The notes under the pieces: model-generated
Seen by the model: only the letters and a program-made list of their open reading frames with translations
Told to the model about the DNA's origin: nothing
The model's database searches: none
Origin: Fretibacter sp964410285
GTDB lineage: Bacteria; Pseudomonadota; Alphaproteobacteria; Caulobacterales; Maricaulaceae
Length of the DNA stretch: 64,000 nucleotides
Direction: 5' to 3'
NCBI GenBank assembly: GCA_964410285.1
Contig: CAYPFR010000008.1
Coordinates: forward strand, 1-64,000
Shown: one piece after another, positions 7,439 to 15,307 of the stretch
Position numbering within the stretch: the first letter of the stretch is position 1
Layout: each line of letters starts with the position of its first letter
Position numbers and translations under genes: made by a program

Positions 7439-8995
7439 TTAACCGAAAAGATCTTCGATCAAGATGAACTCGGCGCCTTGACCATCGACACCGTTGAAGA
7501 ACAATCCGTCAATATCGGTAAACACATCAACGCCCCAAATTGGGTGCTCGGCCGTGATCGACCCATCAGCATTTTGGGTGAAAGTAAACTCTGAACGCAC
7601 GCCGTCATAATTGATCTGGTCAAAGCCGCGTGCACTGCCCGTATAGCTGTCGTCGCCCAGACCGCCGTAGAAATTCGTGCCATCGGGTCCGCCTACAATG
7701 TTGTCATTGCCATTTGTACCGTTGATCACATTATCAGCGTCCAGACGAAATTCGGGCAAATTTTCCGTCAAGCGGATCGCCTCTGTGACCGAAACGGCCT
7801 CACCGGAGCGCAAGGAAAATAGCTGCTCAACCCCTGTAAGGGTATTTTCGCCCCAAGTCGGGTGGGTCATGGTGAGCGTACCATCAGCCGCAAGATTGAA
7901 TGTCCATTCGATTATATCGCCGTCAACGCGTAACGTGTCGTTACCAGCCCCGCCAATGACGACATCATTGCCTCGGCCGACATAGAATGTGTCATCGCCC
8001 GCGCCGCCGACAAGACGGTCATTCACTTCATTTGTGCCCGTCAATACGCCGTCAACCAAGGTTCCGGTGGTTTGTGTACCCGTATCAGGACCGGTATTGG
8101 GGTCAGGGTTTGTGCCTGTGTCTGAATCGATAAGATCTTCTATCGCATACCATCTTGACTCGCCAACGAACCAGATACCATCAATATCGGTCAAAGTATC
8201 ACGGCCATATTCGGGATGATCAAAGAACACTGTGCCATTTGCATTTTGCGTGATTGTGTAATCATTCGGGGCGCCGAGATAAATACCTTGCGAATAGGCA
8301 TCCGCACGGCCGACAAGCGTATCATCGCCAAGCCCGCCAAATAGGCCGCTCAAATCGGCCGTATCGACAAGGCGGTCATTGGCATCCGTCCCGATAAGAT
8401 TGTTCCATGCATCAATTCGGAACCCATTTTGGGTCGTATCGGCCGCAAGCAGGTCATCAATAGAATACCATTTGGCCTCCCCCACAAACCAAATACCATC
8501 AATATCGATCAATCTGTCGCGTCCATACACATCATGCTGAAAAATGACGCTGCCATCTTCATTTTGATAAATTGTATAATCGCTTGGCGCGCCGAGATAG
8601 GCACCTTGCGAGTATGCATCCGCGCGTCCCACAAGCGTATCATCACCCAGACCTCCGTAAAGGCCGCCTAATTCTGCTGTATCAACGAGACGGTCATCAC
8701 CGTCCGTCCCGATAAGATTTCGCCATGCGTCGACGCGAAATCCACCGTTAGAATTGCTGGACGTTAGGTCAATTGCATCTTGAAGGGAATACCAAGCACC
8801 TTCACCCGAAAACCAGAAACCATCAATGTCATAAAGTGTGTCAGTTCCCAATGTCGGGTGATAAACCGTAATCGATCCATCATCATTTTGTGTGATCACG
8901 TAATCCGTAACAGATCCGCTATAATCTACCTGATCGTATTCGTTTTGACTGCCGACAAATGTTTCATTACCAGCAAGATTTAAATAAATAGTCAT
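7439..8995 (-). CDS. RTX-like protein made of about 106-residue repeats
   Basis: A 518-residue acidic protein, probably secreted through a type I system, with no N-terminal signal peptide. It consists of about five related modules. Each carries an RTX-type turn (GGLGDDTLVG or GGAGNDTL), a DYTITQNxDGS beta segment, a G(R/T)DTLxDIDGxWF motif and a GExxWYSIxD segment. Modules 2 and 3 (about residues 85-190 and 191-298) are nearly identical, including the stretch LVGRADAYSQG. A Thr/Asp/Pro-rich linker (about residues 300-320) separates them from modules 4 and 5. The C-terminus EFILIEDLFG is hydrophobic and acidic, as expected of a type I signal. AGGAG precedes the ATG at 8995. No enzymatic domain is visible; calcium-binding adhesin or surface protein is the best guess. 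Confidence 0.7.
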   Translation of the reverse strand: MTIYLNLAGNETFVGSQNEYDQVDYSGSVTDYVITQNDDGSITVYHPTLGTDTLYDIDGFWFSGEGAWYSLQDAIDLTSSNSNGGFRVDAWRNLIGTDGDDRLVDTAELGGLYGGLGDDTLVGRADAYSQGAYLGAPSDYTIYQNEDGSVIFQHDVYGRDRLIDIDGIWFVGEAKWYSIDDLLAADTTQNGFRIDAWNNLIGTDANDRLVDTADLSGLFGGLGDDTLVGRADAYSQGIYLGAPNDYTITQNANGTVFFDHPEYGRDTLTDIDGIWFVGESRWYAIEDLIDSDTGTNPDPNTGPDTGTQTTGTLVDGVLTGTNEVNDRLVGGAGDDTFYVGRGNDVVIGGAGNDTLRVDGDIIEWTFNLAADGTLTMTHPTWGENTLTGVEQLFSLRSGEAVSVTEAIRLTENLPEFRLDADNVINGTNGNDNIVGGPDGTNFYGGLGDDSYTGSARGFDQINYDGVRSEFTFTQNADGSITAEHPIWGVDVFTDIDGLFFNGVDGQGAEFILIEDLFG

Positions 8996-9093
8996 GGGGG
9001 CTCCTAAATCGAAATAAAAAATAAACCGCGTTGGTTTACACTTGCGGGATTAGGAGCAAATTTTGTGCCAATGTGGCGATGAGGCGTGTTTTA

Positions 9094-9507
9094 TTAGAAT
9101 TCCGTTGAGGTCGGCGCGCGCGTGGCCCAAATTAGACCGATAAATAGTCCTTTCATGCGCGGCAATATCAGCAAACTCAGTACGGCCGCTGCAAGACATA
9201 AAATGAGCGCGGGCGCCCAGCCCGGCAGTCCAGATGTGAAGATCAGTGGATGAAAAAACGGCGCCAGTACATGGCCGACGATTAACATCGTTGCCCAAGC
9301 CGGACCGTCATCAGCGCGCACAGCACCCCAATTTTCAAGGCAGCTTTCGCAATGCGTCACAGATTTTAGATAAGATCGGAACAATGGTGCCCGCGCGCAA
9401 TTGGGGCACTTTAGCAAAAGCCCGTGTTTCATAGCGGGCCATTTCGCGCGCGGGTCTTCGTCTTCTAATTGCTGAGCCAGCGCTTTATCTATGTCCTCAT
9501 TTTGCAT
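9094..9507 (-). CDS. DUF983 membrane protein
   Basis: A 137-residue protein from the ATG at 9507. Residues about 33-60 hold two CxxC pairs, LKCPNCARAPLFRSYLK and CESC, a zinc-ribbon-like arrangement typical of DUF983. Two hydrophobic segments follow (around VGHVLAPFFHPLIF and PALILCLAAAVLSLLIL). Family members are short inner-membrane proteins of unknown function. An upstream in-frame ATG at 9639 adds 44 non-conserved residues and is less likely. It is divergent from the homoserine dehydrogenase gene. Confidence 0.75.
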   Translation of the reverse strand: MQNEDIDKALAQQLEDEDPRAKWPAMKHGLLLKCPNCARAPLFRSYLKSVTHCESCLENWGAVRADDGPAWATMLIVGHVLAPFFHPLIFTSGLPGWAPALILCLAAAVLSLLILPRMKGLFIGLIWATRAPTSTEF

Positions 9508-9703
9508 AGTGCAGATATACTGACCGGTGATGCAGCGTAAATTTGCCAGAGTGTCACATAAGCGCGCCGCAGAGCGTGTCATACAAGCCTTCATGGAGCT
9601 GGCTTGTGGCCCCAAAGGGCCAATAGAGAGGCGGCTCACACTGTTGACTTGCCTTTCACCCCCGCTTAGTCAGCACTACTCATTTTGACTGAACGGAATT
9701 TCC

Positions 9704-11371
9704 ATGCCTGTCCCTATCATTGTCGTCAATCTCGGCCATAGCGTTTTAAAATCGCTTGAGGATTATACAGACGCGGCCAGCGAAATTTATCGCCATTACC
9801 GCAAAGGCCAAAATGTTGTCGCCGTGATGAGTGCCCAAGGGGACGCAACCGACCGCCTCATGGCAGAGGCCCGCGCCGTGGGCCCAGAAGGTACACCGCG
9901 TAACCTACCCGAGCTTATTCACTTGGGGGAGCGGCGGTCAGCGGCGCTGCTCGCCCTTGCTCTAGAGCGTATCGGCGCGCCGGCCTTCGTTCGCCAAGCC
10001 CGCGACCTTGGCCTAAAGGCTAAGGGCAGCCCCACCGACGCCGAATTGACTGGGCTCAATACCGCCCAACTCGAGGAAGATTTAAAAAATCATGATATCG
10101 TCGTCATGCCTGGCTATGTCGCGATTGGAAAAAAGGACCGCCCTGTCCTTTTGGGCAATGGCGGGGCGGATATGACCGCCATTTATGTCGCTCAGCAGCT
10201 CGGGGTAAAAGCATTGCTGCTTAAGGATGTTGACGGCGTATATGAGCATGACCCGCGCGGGTCTGGCCCGCCGCCCAAACGATATAGTAAAATCAGCTGG
10301 GAAAAGGCGATGGAATGCGCTGCCCCGCTCGTGGCGCCAAAAGCCTTATCCTATGCGCGCGAGCACGGCCTCGAATTTGATATTGGGACTCTTGGTCTCC
10401 CGCGCTATACGCGGGTTGGAAGCGAAACCGATACGCCCCGTCCCGGACCCGTCATAAAGCCGCTCCGAATCGCCATGATGGGATGCGGCATTGTCGGCGG
10501 CGGCGTGCTGCGCCGTATTGAGACGATGGCCCACCGTTTTTCCGTGGTGAAAATCATGGTCCGCAATGTAGATAAATATATAGCTCAGGGTATAGATCCG
10601 GCGCTGCTGACAACAGATTTTGACGATGTTATAACCGCAGAGCCTGATATTTTCATCGATGTCTCTGGCCCGATTGTTCCGGCGCTATCTCACTGTAAAG
10701 CCATGCTTTCGCGCGGCGTGCATGTCGTCTCGGCAAATAAGCAGGCGATCGCCGCAGGCGGTCAGGACCTAATTGACTTTGCCAAGGACAGCGGGGCTCA
10801 GCTCGTCTTTAGCTCAGCAGCGGGCGGCGGCATGCCTGTCCTTGAGATGTGCCTGCGGGAAAAAGGGCGCATCACCCGCGTCGAAGCCCTGCTAAACGGC
10901 ACCACAAATTATATGCTTGGAGAAATTAGCAAAGGCATTCCCTATGCAGCGGCGCTGAAGGCAGCTCAGGATAAGGGATTTGCGGAAGCTGACCCCTCTG
11001 CGGATGTCAACGGAGCGGATGCGGCGGCTAAAATCCGGCTCGTCGCCCTGCTCGGTTTTGGCGAGAGCATCACTACAGAAGATATTCCGCGCGAGACAAT
11101 TGAAAATTTTGCCCCGACTGAGCCCAGCAAAGGCGCGTTCAAACGCGTTGCAATTTGCTGGCGCGATAAAAATGGATTTAACGCCGCCCTTGAGCTGCGA
11201 AATCTGTCGATCAATAATTTCATTGCCCAAGCTGACGGAGAGGAAGCCCATGCGGCCTTTACCTTTGAGGACGGGGATGTTTACAAAATTCGCGGCAAAG
11301 GCGCGGGCCGTTGGCCGACAACGGAATCCGTCATGGCCGATTTATTCGACATCTCCGCAGCAAAGCTTTAG
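9704..11371 (+). CDS. Aspartokinase-like domain fused to homoserine dehydrogenase
   Basis: A 555-residue fusion. Residues about 1-235 have the amino-acid-kinase fold of aspartokinase: DVDGVYEHDPR and GNGGADMTA correspond to DVDGIYTxDPR and GRGGSDxTA. The N-terminal KFGGTSV lysine motif, however, is replaced by VVNLGHSVLK, and no ACT domains are present. Residues about 248-555 are a complete homoserine dehydrogenase: Rossmann motif MGCGIVGGGV, catalytic lysine in SANKQAI, AAGGGMPVLE, LNGTTNYML and GFAEADPSADVNGADAAAK. It converts aspartate semialdehyde to homoserine for methionine and threonine. ThrA-type bifunctional enzymes are about 820 residues. The kinase half may be regulatory rather than catalytic. 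The metX-metB pair is 2.4 kb away. Confidence 0.88.
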   Translation: MPVPIIVVNLGHSVLKSLEDYTDAASEIYRHYRKGQNVVAVMSAQGDATDRLMAEARAVGPEGTPRNLPELIHLGERRSAALLALALERIGAPAFVRQARDLGLKAKGSPTDAELTGLNTAQLEEDLKNHDIVVMPGYVAIGKKDRPVLLGNGGADMTAIYVAQQLGVKALLLKDVDGVYEHDPRGSGPPPKRYSKISWEKAMECAAPLVAPKALSYAREHGLEFDIGTLGLPRYTRVGSETDTPRPGPVIKPLRIAMMGCGIVGGGVLRRIETMAHRFSVVKIMVRNVDKYIAQGIDPALLTTDFDDVITAEPDIFIDVSGPIVPALSHCKAMLSRGVHVVSANKQAIAAGGQDLIDFAKDSGAQLVFSSAAGGGMPVLEMCLREKGRITRVEALLNGTTNYMLGEISKGIPYAAALKAAQDKGFAEADPSADVNGADAAAKIRLVALLGFGESITTEDIPRETIENFAPTEPSKGAFKRVAICWRDKNGFNAALELRNLSINNFIAQADGEEAHAAFTFEDGDVYKIRGKGAGRWPTTESVMADLFDISAAKL

Positions 11372-11382
11372 CTCAGGAAGAG

Positions 11383-11418
11383 ATTTAGCCCATGAAAGAC
11401 ATTTAGCCAATGAAAGAC
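11383..11418 (+). repeat. 18-bp tandem duplication at the photolyase start
   Basis: Two 18-bp copies (11383-11400 and 11401-11418) differ at one base. Each contains ATGAAAGAC. The first ATG (11392) has the good ribosome-binding site AGGAAG but is followed in frame by TAG after four codons. The second (11410) starts photolyase. The duplication thus separates the Shine-Dalgarno sequence from the functional start by a mini-ORF. Confidence 0.9.
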
Positions 11419-12828
11419 ACGCCCATCATCGTTTGGTTTCGCCGTGACCTTCGGGTCGCAGACAACCCCGCATTGGCCCGTGCAATTCAAAGCGGTAAGC
11501 CTGTTATAGCGCTTTATATATACGAAACAGATCTATCACGCCCCTATGGCGGAGCCAGTAAATGGTGGCTTCATCATAGCCTCGGTGAACTCCAGAAAAG
11601 CCTCGCAGGCCTAGGCTGCCCGCTGCATATTCGGCGCGGGGACGCGCAGAGCGAGCTTGAAGCGCTTGTCACGCAAACAGGCGCAGATCATATCGTCTGG
11701 AACCGCCGATATTGCAAAGCCGATAGAGACCGAGACGCAAAAATAAAATCCGGTTTTCAATCTAAAGATATCGAAAGTGAGTCCTTTCGCGCCAACCTAT
11801 TATCCGAACCTTGGGAAATAGAAACTAAATCAGGTAGCGGGTATTATAAGGTCTTTAGCCCCTATTGGCGGGCGGCCAAACGCCAATTTGAGATTGCGCC
11901 GCCCATTCCCGCGCCGGCGAAGATAAGCACTTTTGCCCCCCTCCCCGCGCAGCTCTCAATTGAAGATTTGGAATTATTACCCAGCGCGCCCGATTGGGGC
12001 CAAAAACTGTTGCCCCATTGGACAGTGGGTGAAACGGGAGCGAAACAGGCGCTAGAGACATTTCTCAATGAGGCAGTCCATGAGTATAAGGCGATGCGCG
12101 ACCGGCCCGACCAGCAGGGCACGAGCCGCCTCTCCCCGCATTTTGCCTTTGGCGAAATCAGCCCCCGTCAAGTCTGGGATGCATGCAAGGATATGCCAAA
12201 GACAGCAGATAAATTCCTTTCCGAAGTAGGTTGGCGCGAATTTTCTTATGTGCTTTTGTTTCATAATCCGGATCTCGCAGAAAAAAATTTCAAACCCGAT
12301 TTTGACGCCTTTGAATGGCAGGAAAACCCCAAGGCCCTTCGCGCCTGGCAGCGGGGATTGACGGGTTATCCGTTTGTCGATGCGGGCATGCGTCAGCTCT
12401 GGCAGACGGGCTGGCAGCATAACCGCGTGCGTATGGTGACGGCGAGCTTCCTCATGAAACATTTGATGATTGATTGGCGGCACGGCGAGCGCTGGTTCCA
12501 CGACACGCTGGTCGATTATGACCCTGCGAGCAACGCGGCGAGTTGGCAATGGGTTGCGGGCAGCGGGGCGGACGCCGCGCCCTATTTCCGCATTTTCAAT
12601 CCTTTCACACAGGGCGAAAAATTTGACCCCGACGGCGATTACGTTCGCCGCTTTGTGCCAGAGCTTGCGCGAATGCCTGCCAAATTCATTCACCGCCCCT
12701 GGGAGGCCCCTAAACTGGTTTTACGAGAGGCGGGCGTAACGCTAGGCGAAACCTACCCCGAGCCCATTGTCGATCACAAAGAGGCCCGGGAGCACGCCTT
12801 GGCGGCCTATAAACGTATACGTCCCTAA
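11410..12828 (+). CDS. phrB: Deoxyribodipyrimidine photo-lyase (class I)
   Basis: A 472-residue flavoprotein that repairs UV-induced pyrimidine dimers with blue light. The N-terminal antenna-binding domain begins IVWFRRDLRVADNPAL. The FAD-binding C-terminal half has TSRLSPHFAFGEISPRQ, WREFSYVLLF, LTGYPFVDAGMRQLWQTGW and NRVRMVTASFLMKHL, followed by DPASNAASWQWVAGSGADAAPYFRIFNP. Length and motifs are typical of class I CPD photolyases. It lies 38 bp after the homoserine dehydrogenase fusion. An in-frame upstream ATG (11392) is blocked by a stop codon, so the start at 11410 is forced. With a BLUF protein elsewhere in the window, it fits a light-exposed lifestyle. Confidence 0.95.
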   Translation: MKDTPIIVWFRRDLRVADNPALARAIQSGKPVIALYIYETDLSRPYGGASKWWLHHSLGELQKSLAGLGCPLHIRRGDAQSELEALVTQTGADHIVWNRRYCKADRDRDAKIKSGFQSKDIESESFRANLLSEPWEIETKSGSGYYKVFSPYWRAAKRQFEIAPPIPAPAKISTFAPLPAQLSIEDLELLPSAPDWGQKLLPHWTVGETGAKQALETFLNEAVHEYKAMRDRPDQQGTSRLSPHFAFGEISPRQVWDACKDMPKTADKFLSEVGWREFSYVLLFHNPDLAEKNFKPDFDAFEWQENPKALRAWQRGLTGYPFVDAGMRQLWQTGWQHNRVRMVTASFLMKHLMIDWRHGERWFHDTLVDYDPASNAASWQWVAGSGADAAPYFRIFNPFTQGEKFDPDGDYVRRFVPELARMPAKFIHRPWEAPKLVLREAGVTLGETYPEPIVDHKEAREHALAAYKRIRP

Positions 12829-12890
12829 TCGCGATAATGTGAGTTGCCTGTCAGCAAGTTACCCGCGAGAGAGAGACCGTAAACAACGAG

Positions 12891-13598
12891 ATGAAAATTC
12901 TTATGAAAAATTATATCACCCCCCTTCTTTTCACGCCCCTTGCCGCCGCTTTGCTGCTGGCCTGTAGTTCTGCCACGTCAACGGCGGCGCAGCCCGCCGC
13001 CCAAGCCGCAGCGCCGACGGACAAAGCCTCCAATCTGGTTGAGGCAGCGTCTTCCTCTAATCCTTTCCCGGGTGCCGCGCCCCTTCCAGCGGGCGCCGAC
13101 ACCGCGATATTTGCAGGGGGATGTTTTTGGTGCGTGGAGTCAGATTTCGAAAAACTGACCGGCGTTTACGAGGTTATCTCCGGCTATACGGGCGGTGATC
13201 AACAAAACCCCACCTACCGAAATCATGGGCAGCATGTTGAAGGCGCAAAAATTATCTTTGATCCCAATGTTGTTAGCTACAATCAGCTTCTTGAATTTTA
13301 TTGGCGTCATGTTGATCCAACGGACAATGGCGGGCAGTTCTGTGACCGCGGAAACGCCTATATCCCCGTGATATATGCCCGCCCTGACCAATCGGCTCAG
13401 GCCGAAGCGTCCAAAGCTGCCATTGAGGAAAACAAACCCTTTGCAGACCCAATAGTCGTGCCCATCCTGCCGGCAAAGACGTTTTGGGAAGCCGAGGACT
13501 ACCATCAGGATTACTATAAAAAGAAACCCCGGCGTTATAAATTCTATAGAAATGGCTGCGGCCGCGATCAACGCTTGCAATCACTTTGGGGCCAATAG
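12891..13598 (+). CDS. msrA: Peptide methionine-S-sulfoxide reductase, exported lipoprotein form
   Basis: 235 residues. A lipoprotein signal (LLFTPLAAALLLACSS, lipobox LLAC) is followed by an Ala/Pro-rich linker and an MsrA domain from about residue 65. The catalytic cysteine is in GGCFWCVESDF. YTGG, GQHVEGAKIIFDP and the C-terminal RNGCGRD recycling cysteine are present. It should repair oxidised methionine in the periplasm or at the membrane, which is less common than the cytosolic form. An ATG at 12903 also fits the signal peptide. The 62-bp gap after phrB allows co-transcription. Confidence 0.9.
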   Translation: MKILMKNYITPLLFTPLAAALLLACSSATSTAAQPAAQAAAPTDKASNLVEAASSSNPFPGAAPLPAGADTAIFAGGCFWCVESDFEKLTGVYEVISGYTGGDQQNPTYRNHGQHVEGAKIIFDPNVVSYNQLLEFYWRHVDPTDNGGQFCDRGNAYIPVIYARPDQSAQAEASKAAIEENKPFADPIVVPILPAKTFWEAEDYHQDYYKKKPRRYKFYRNGCGRDQRLQSLWGQ

Positions 13599-13625
13599 CT
13601 AAGGCTCAGCCAGCCTACGGCATCA

Positions 13626-15140
13626 CTAACGCTCTTGGGTCGGCACATATCCATATCCCGCCCAAAGCTTAAGCTGCCGCCGTTTTCCGCCGCCCAGTTT
13701 TACATCTAGCGGCGGCAAGGCCTCGAGGCGATTAAAATCCGCTTTCAGCGGCGCGGCGTGATTATCGTCATAGTGGATAATCAACACTGGACCTCGCGCC
13801 GGCGGAAGAGACGATGTGAGCTCAGCATGATTTTGCGGAACGCTGTGTAGGGTCCACATATAAAGCGGGCGGGTTCGCTCTAGGCCGTAATATTTCAAAT
13901 TGTAAAAAATGATCCGTTTGTCGGTAGCCACGCTCTCAAACTTTTGACCGCCATGCCCGCGTGCAATAACCGACTCAAGCGCCGCAAGGGTCGCTGGCCA
14001 TGCCCGCAAGCGCTTGACACTATTTGATAAGACCTCGGAGCGGTTAGTTAGGCTCGGCGACATTACGGCTCCGATCAAAATAAACGCGATCAAGGTTTGA
14101 AAAATTAACCCGCCTTGCACCCAGCGTTTTACCTTTGGCCAATAAGACACCATGGCATGGGCGGTGATCAGGCTGCCGCCGATATAGGCCGTCACCGCCC
14201 AATTGGCATTTGCACGGGAGAGCAGCGCCTGCAGCATGATAATCAGCAGCGGGCTCAGCGAGAATAAAGACAGCCATTTGGCACTGTCCCCCAGCCGGCC
14301 TGAGAGTCCTCCTGCGAGCGCGCAAGCGAGCGCGGCGAAACTCACAGGGCCAAAGACCCCGAATTGCGAACCTAAAAAGGTCAAGAGCTTTACAGGGTGA
14401 AAGGGTATGGAATGGCCGAGATTGGCATTGTCGGCCGTATGTGACAGCGTCGCGAAATCATGGTTCACATTCCAAATAATGTTTGGCAGCACAATCAGCA
14501 GGCCTAAAACCGCAGCTAATGCCCCCGTTTTATTCAAAAGTGCAGCCCGCGTCTTGGGATCAAAAATGAGGCATAGCCCCAGCGCCGGCAGGAAAAATAG
14601 CATGGCATATTTCGCCATTACCCCTAGGCCAATTGCCGCCCCGAGCTGCACGGCACGCAGCCAGTTTGCGCCGCCTATCCGAAGATGCACCCAAGCGTGA
14701 ATTGCAAGGGCATAGCACAGCAGCAGCGGTACATCCGTGCTAACAATCAAAGAAGAAAGCCAAAGCGCGGGCATAAGCGCATATAGCGCCGCCGCCCAAA
14801 ACCCGGTGCGCGCATCAAAGAGCCTACGTCCGGCTAAAAACAGGACATAGCTGGTGAGCGCATGAAGCGGCGCGGAGGATAAGCGCACGGCCCATTCGGC
14901 ATCACCGAATAACGAAGTGGTCACGGCAATGACATAGGCGATCATGGGCGGCTTGGTGAAATATCCCAAATCAAGGTCTTTGGACCAGGCCCAATATTGC
15001 GCCTCATCTCCATGCAAGCCCAGCGGCGATAAAAACAGCGCACCAAGACGCACAACAAGTAAAAACAGGATCAGGGCTACGGCGGACCGACGCGCGTGCA
15101 CCGCCGTGAATTTATCGGATATAAAGGAAGGCCGAACCAT
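13626..15140 (-). CDS. GT39-family (ArnT/PMT-like) membrane glycosyltransferase
   Basis: 504 residues with about ten to eleven hydrophobic helices. Near the N-terminus, LHGDEAQYWAWSKDLDLGYFTKPP carries the acidic motif of the first periplasmic loop that binds the polyprenyl-phosphate sugar donor in PMT_2/GT39 enzymes. The C-terminal third is a soluble, probably periplasmic, domain. These enzymes transfer sugars from lipid carriers to lipid A, proteins or glycans; acceptor and sugar cannot be told from the sequence. It is convergent with msrA and no polysaccharide genes adjoin it. Confidence 0.8.
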   Translation of the reverse strand: MVRPSFISDKFTAVHARRSAVALILFLLVVRLGALFLSPLGLHGDEAQYWAWSKDLDLGYFTKPPMIAYVIAVTTSLFGDAEWAVRLSSAPLHALTSYVLFLAGRRLFDARTGFWAAALYALMPALWLSSLIVSTDVPLLLCYALAIHAWVHLRIGGANWLRAVQLGAAIGLGVMAKYAMLFFLPALGLCLIFDPKTRAALLNKTGALAAVLGLLIVLPNIIWNVNHDFATLSHTADNANLGHSIPFHPVKLLTFLGSQFGVFGPVSFAALACALAGGLSGRLGDSAKWLSLFSLSPLLIIMLQALLSRANANWAVTAYIGGSLITAHAMVSYWPKVKRWVQGGLIFQTLIAFILIGAVMSPSLTNRSEVLSNSVKRLRAWPATLAALESVIARGHGGQKFESVATDKRIIFYNLKYYGLERTRPLYMWTLHSVPQNHAELTSSLPPARGPVLIIHYDDNHAAPLKADFNRLEALPPLDVKLGGGKRRQLKLWAGYGYVPTQER

Positions 15141-15307
15141 AGCCTTCTGTGTCTGATTTACACGAAAATGACCAGATTTTTTTCATCTCTGACGACCAAA
15201 TCGATTCTTGCAAAGACGTGAAGCCCTCGGGCGAATAACAGATGAAAGCCTATCTTGACCCCTACGCGGCGGGCACTATGGTGACGAAAAAAATACGAAG
15301 GTGAAAC

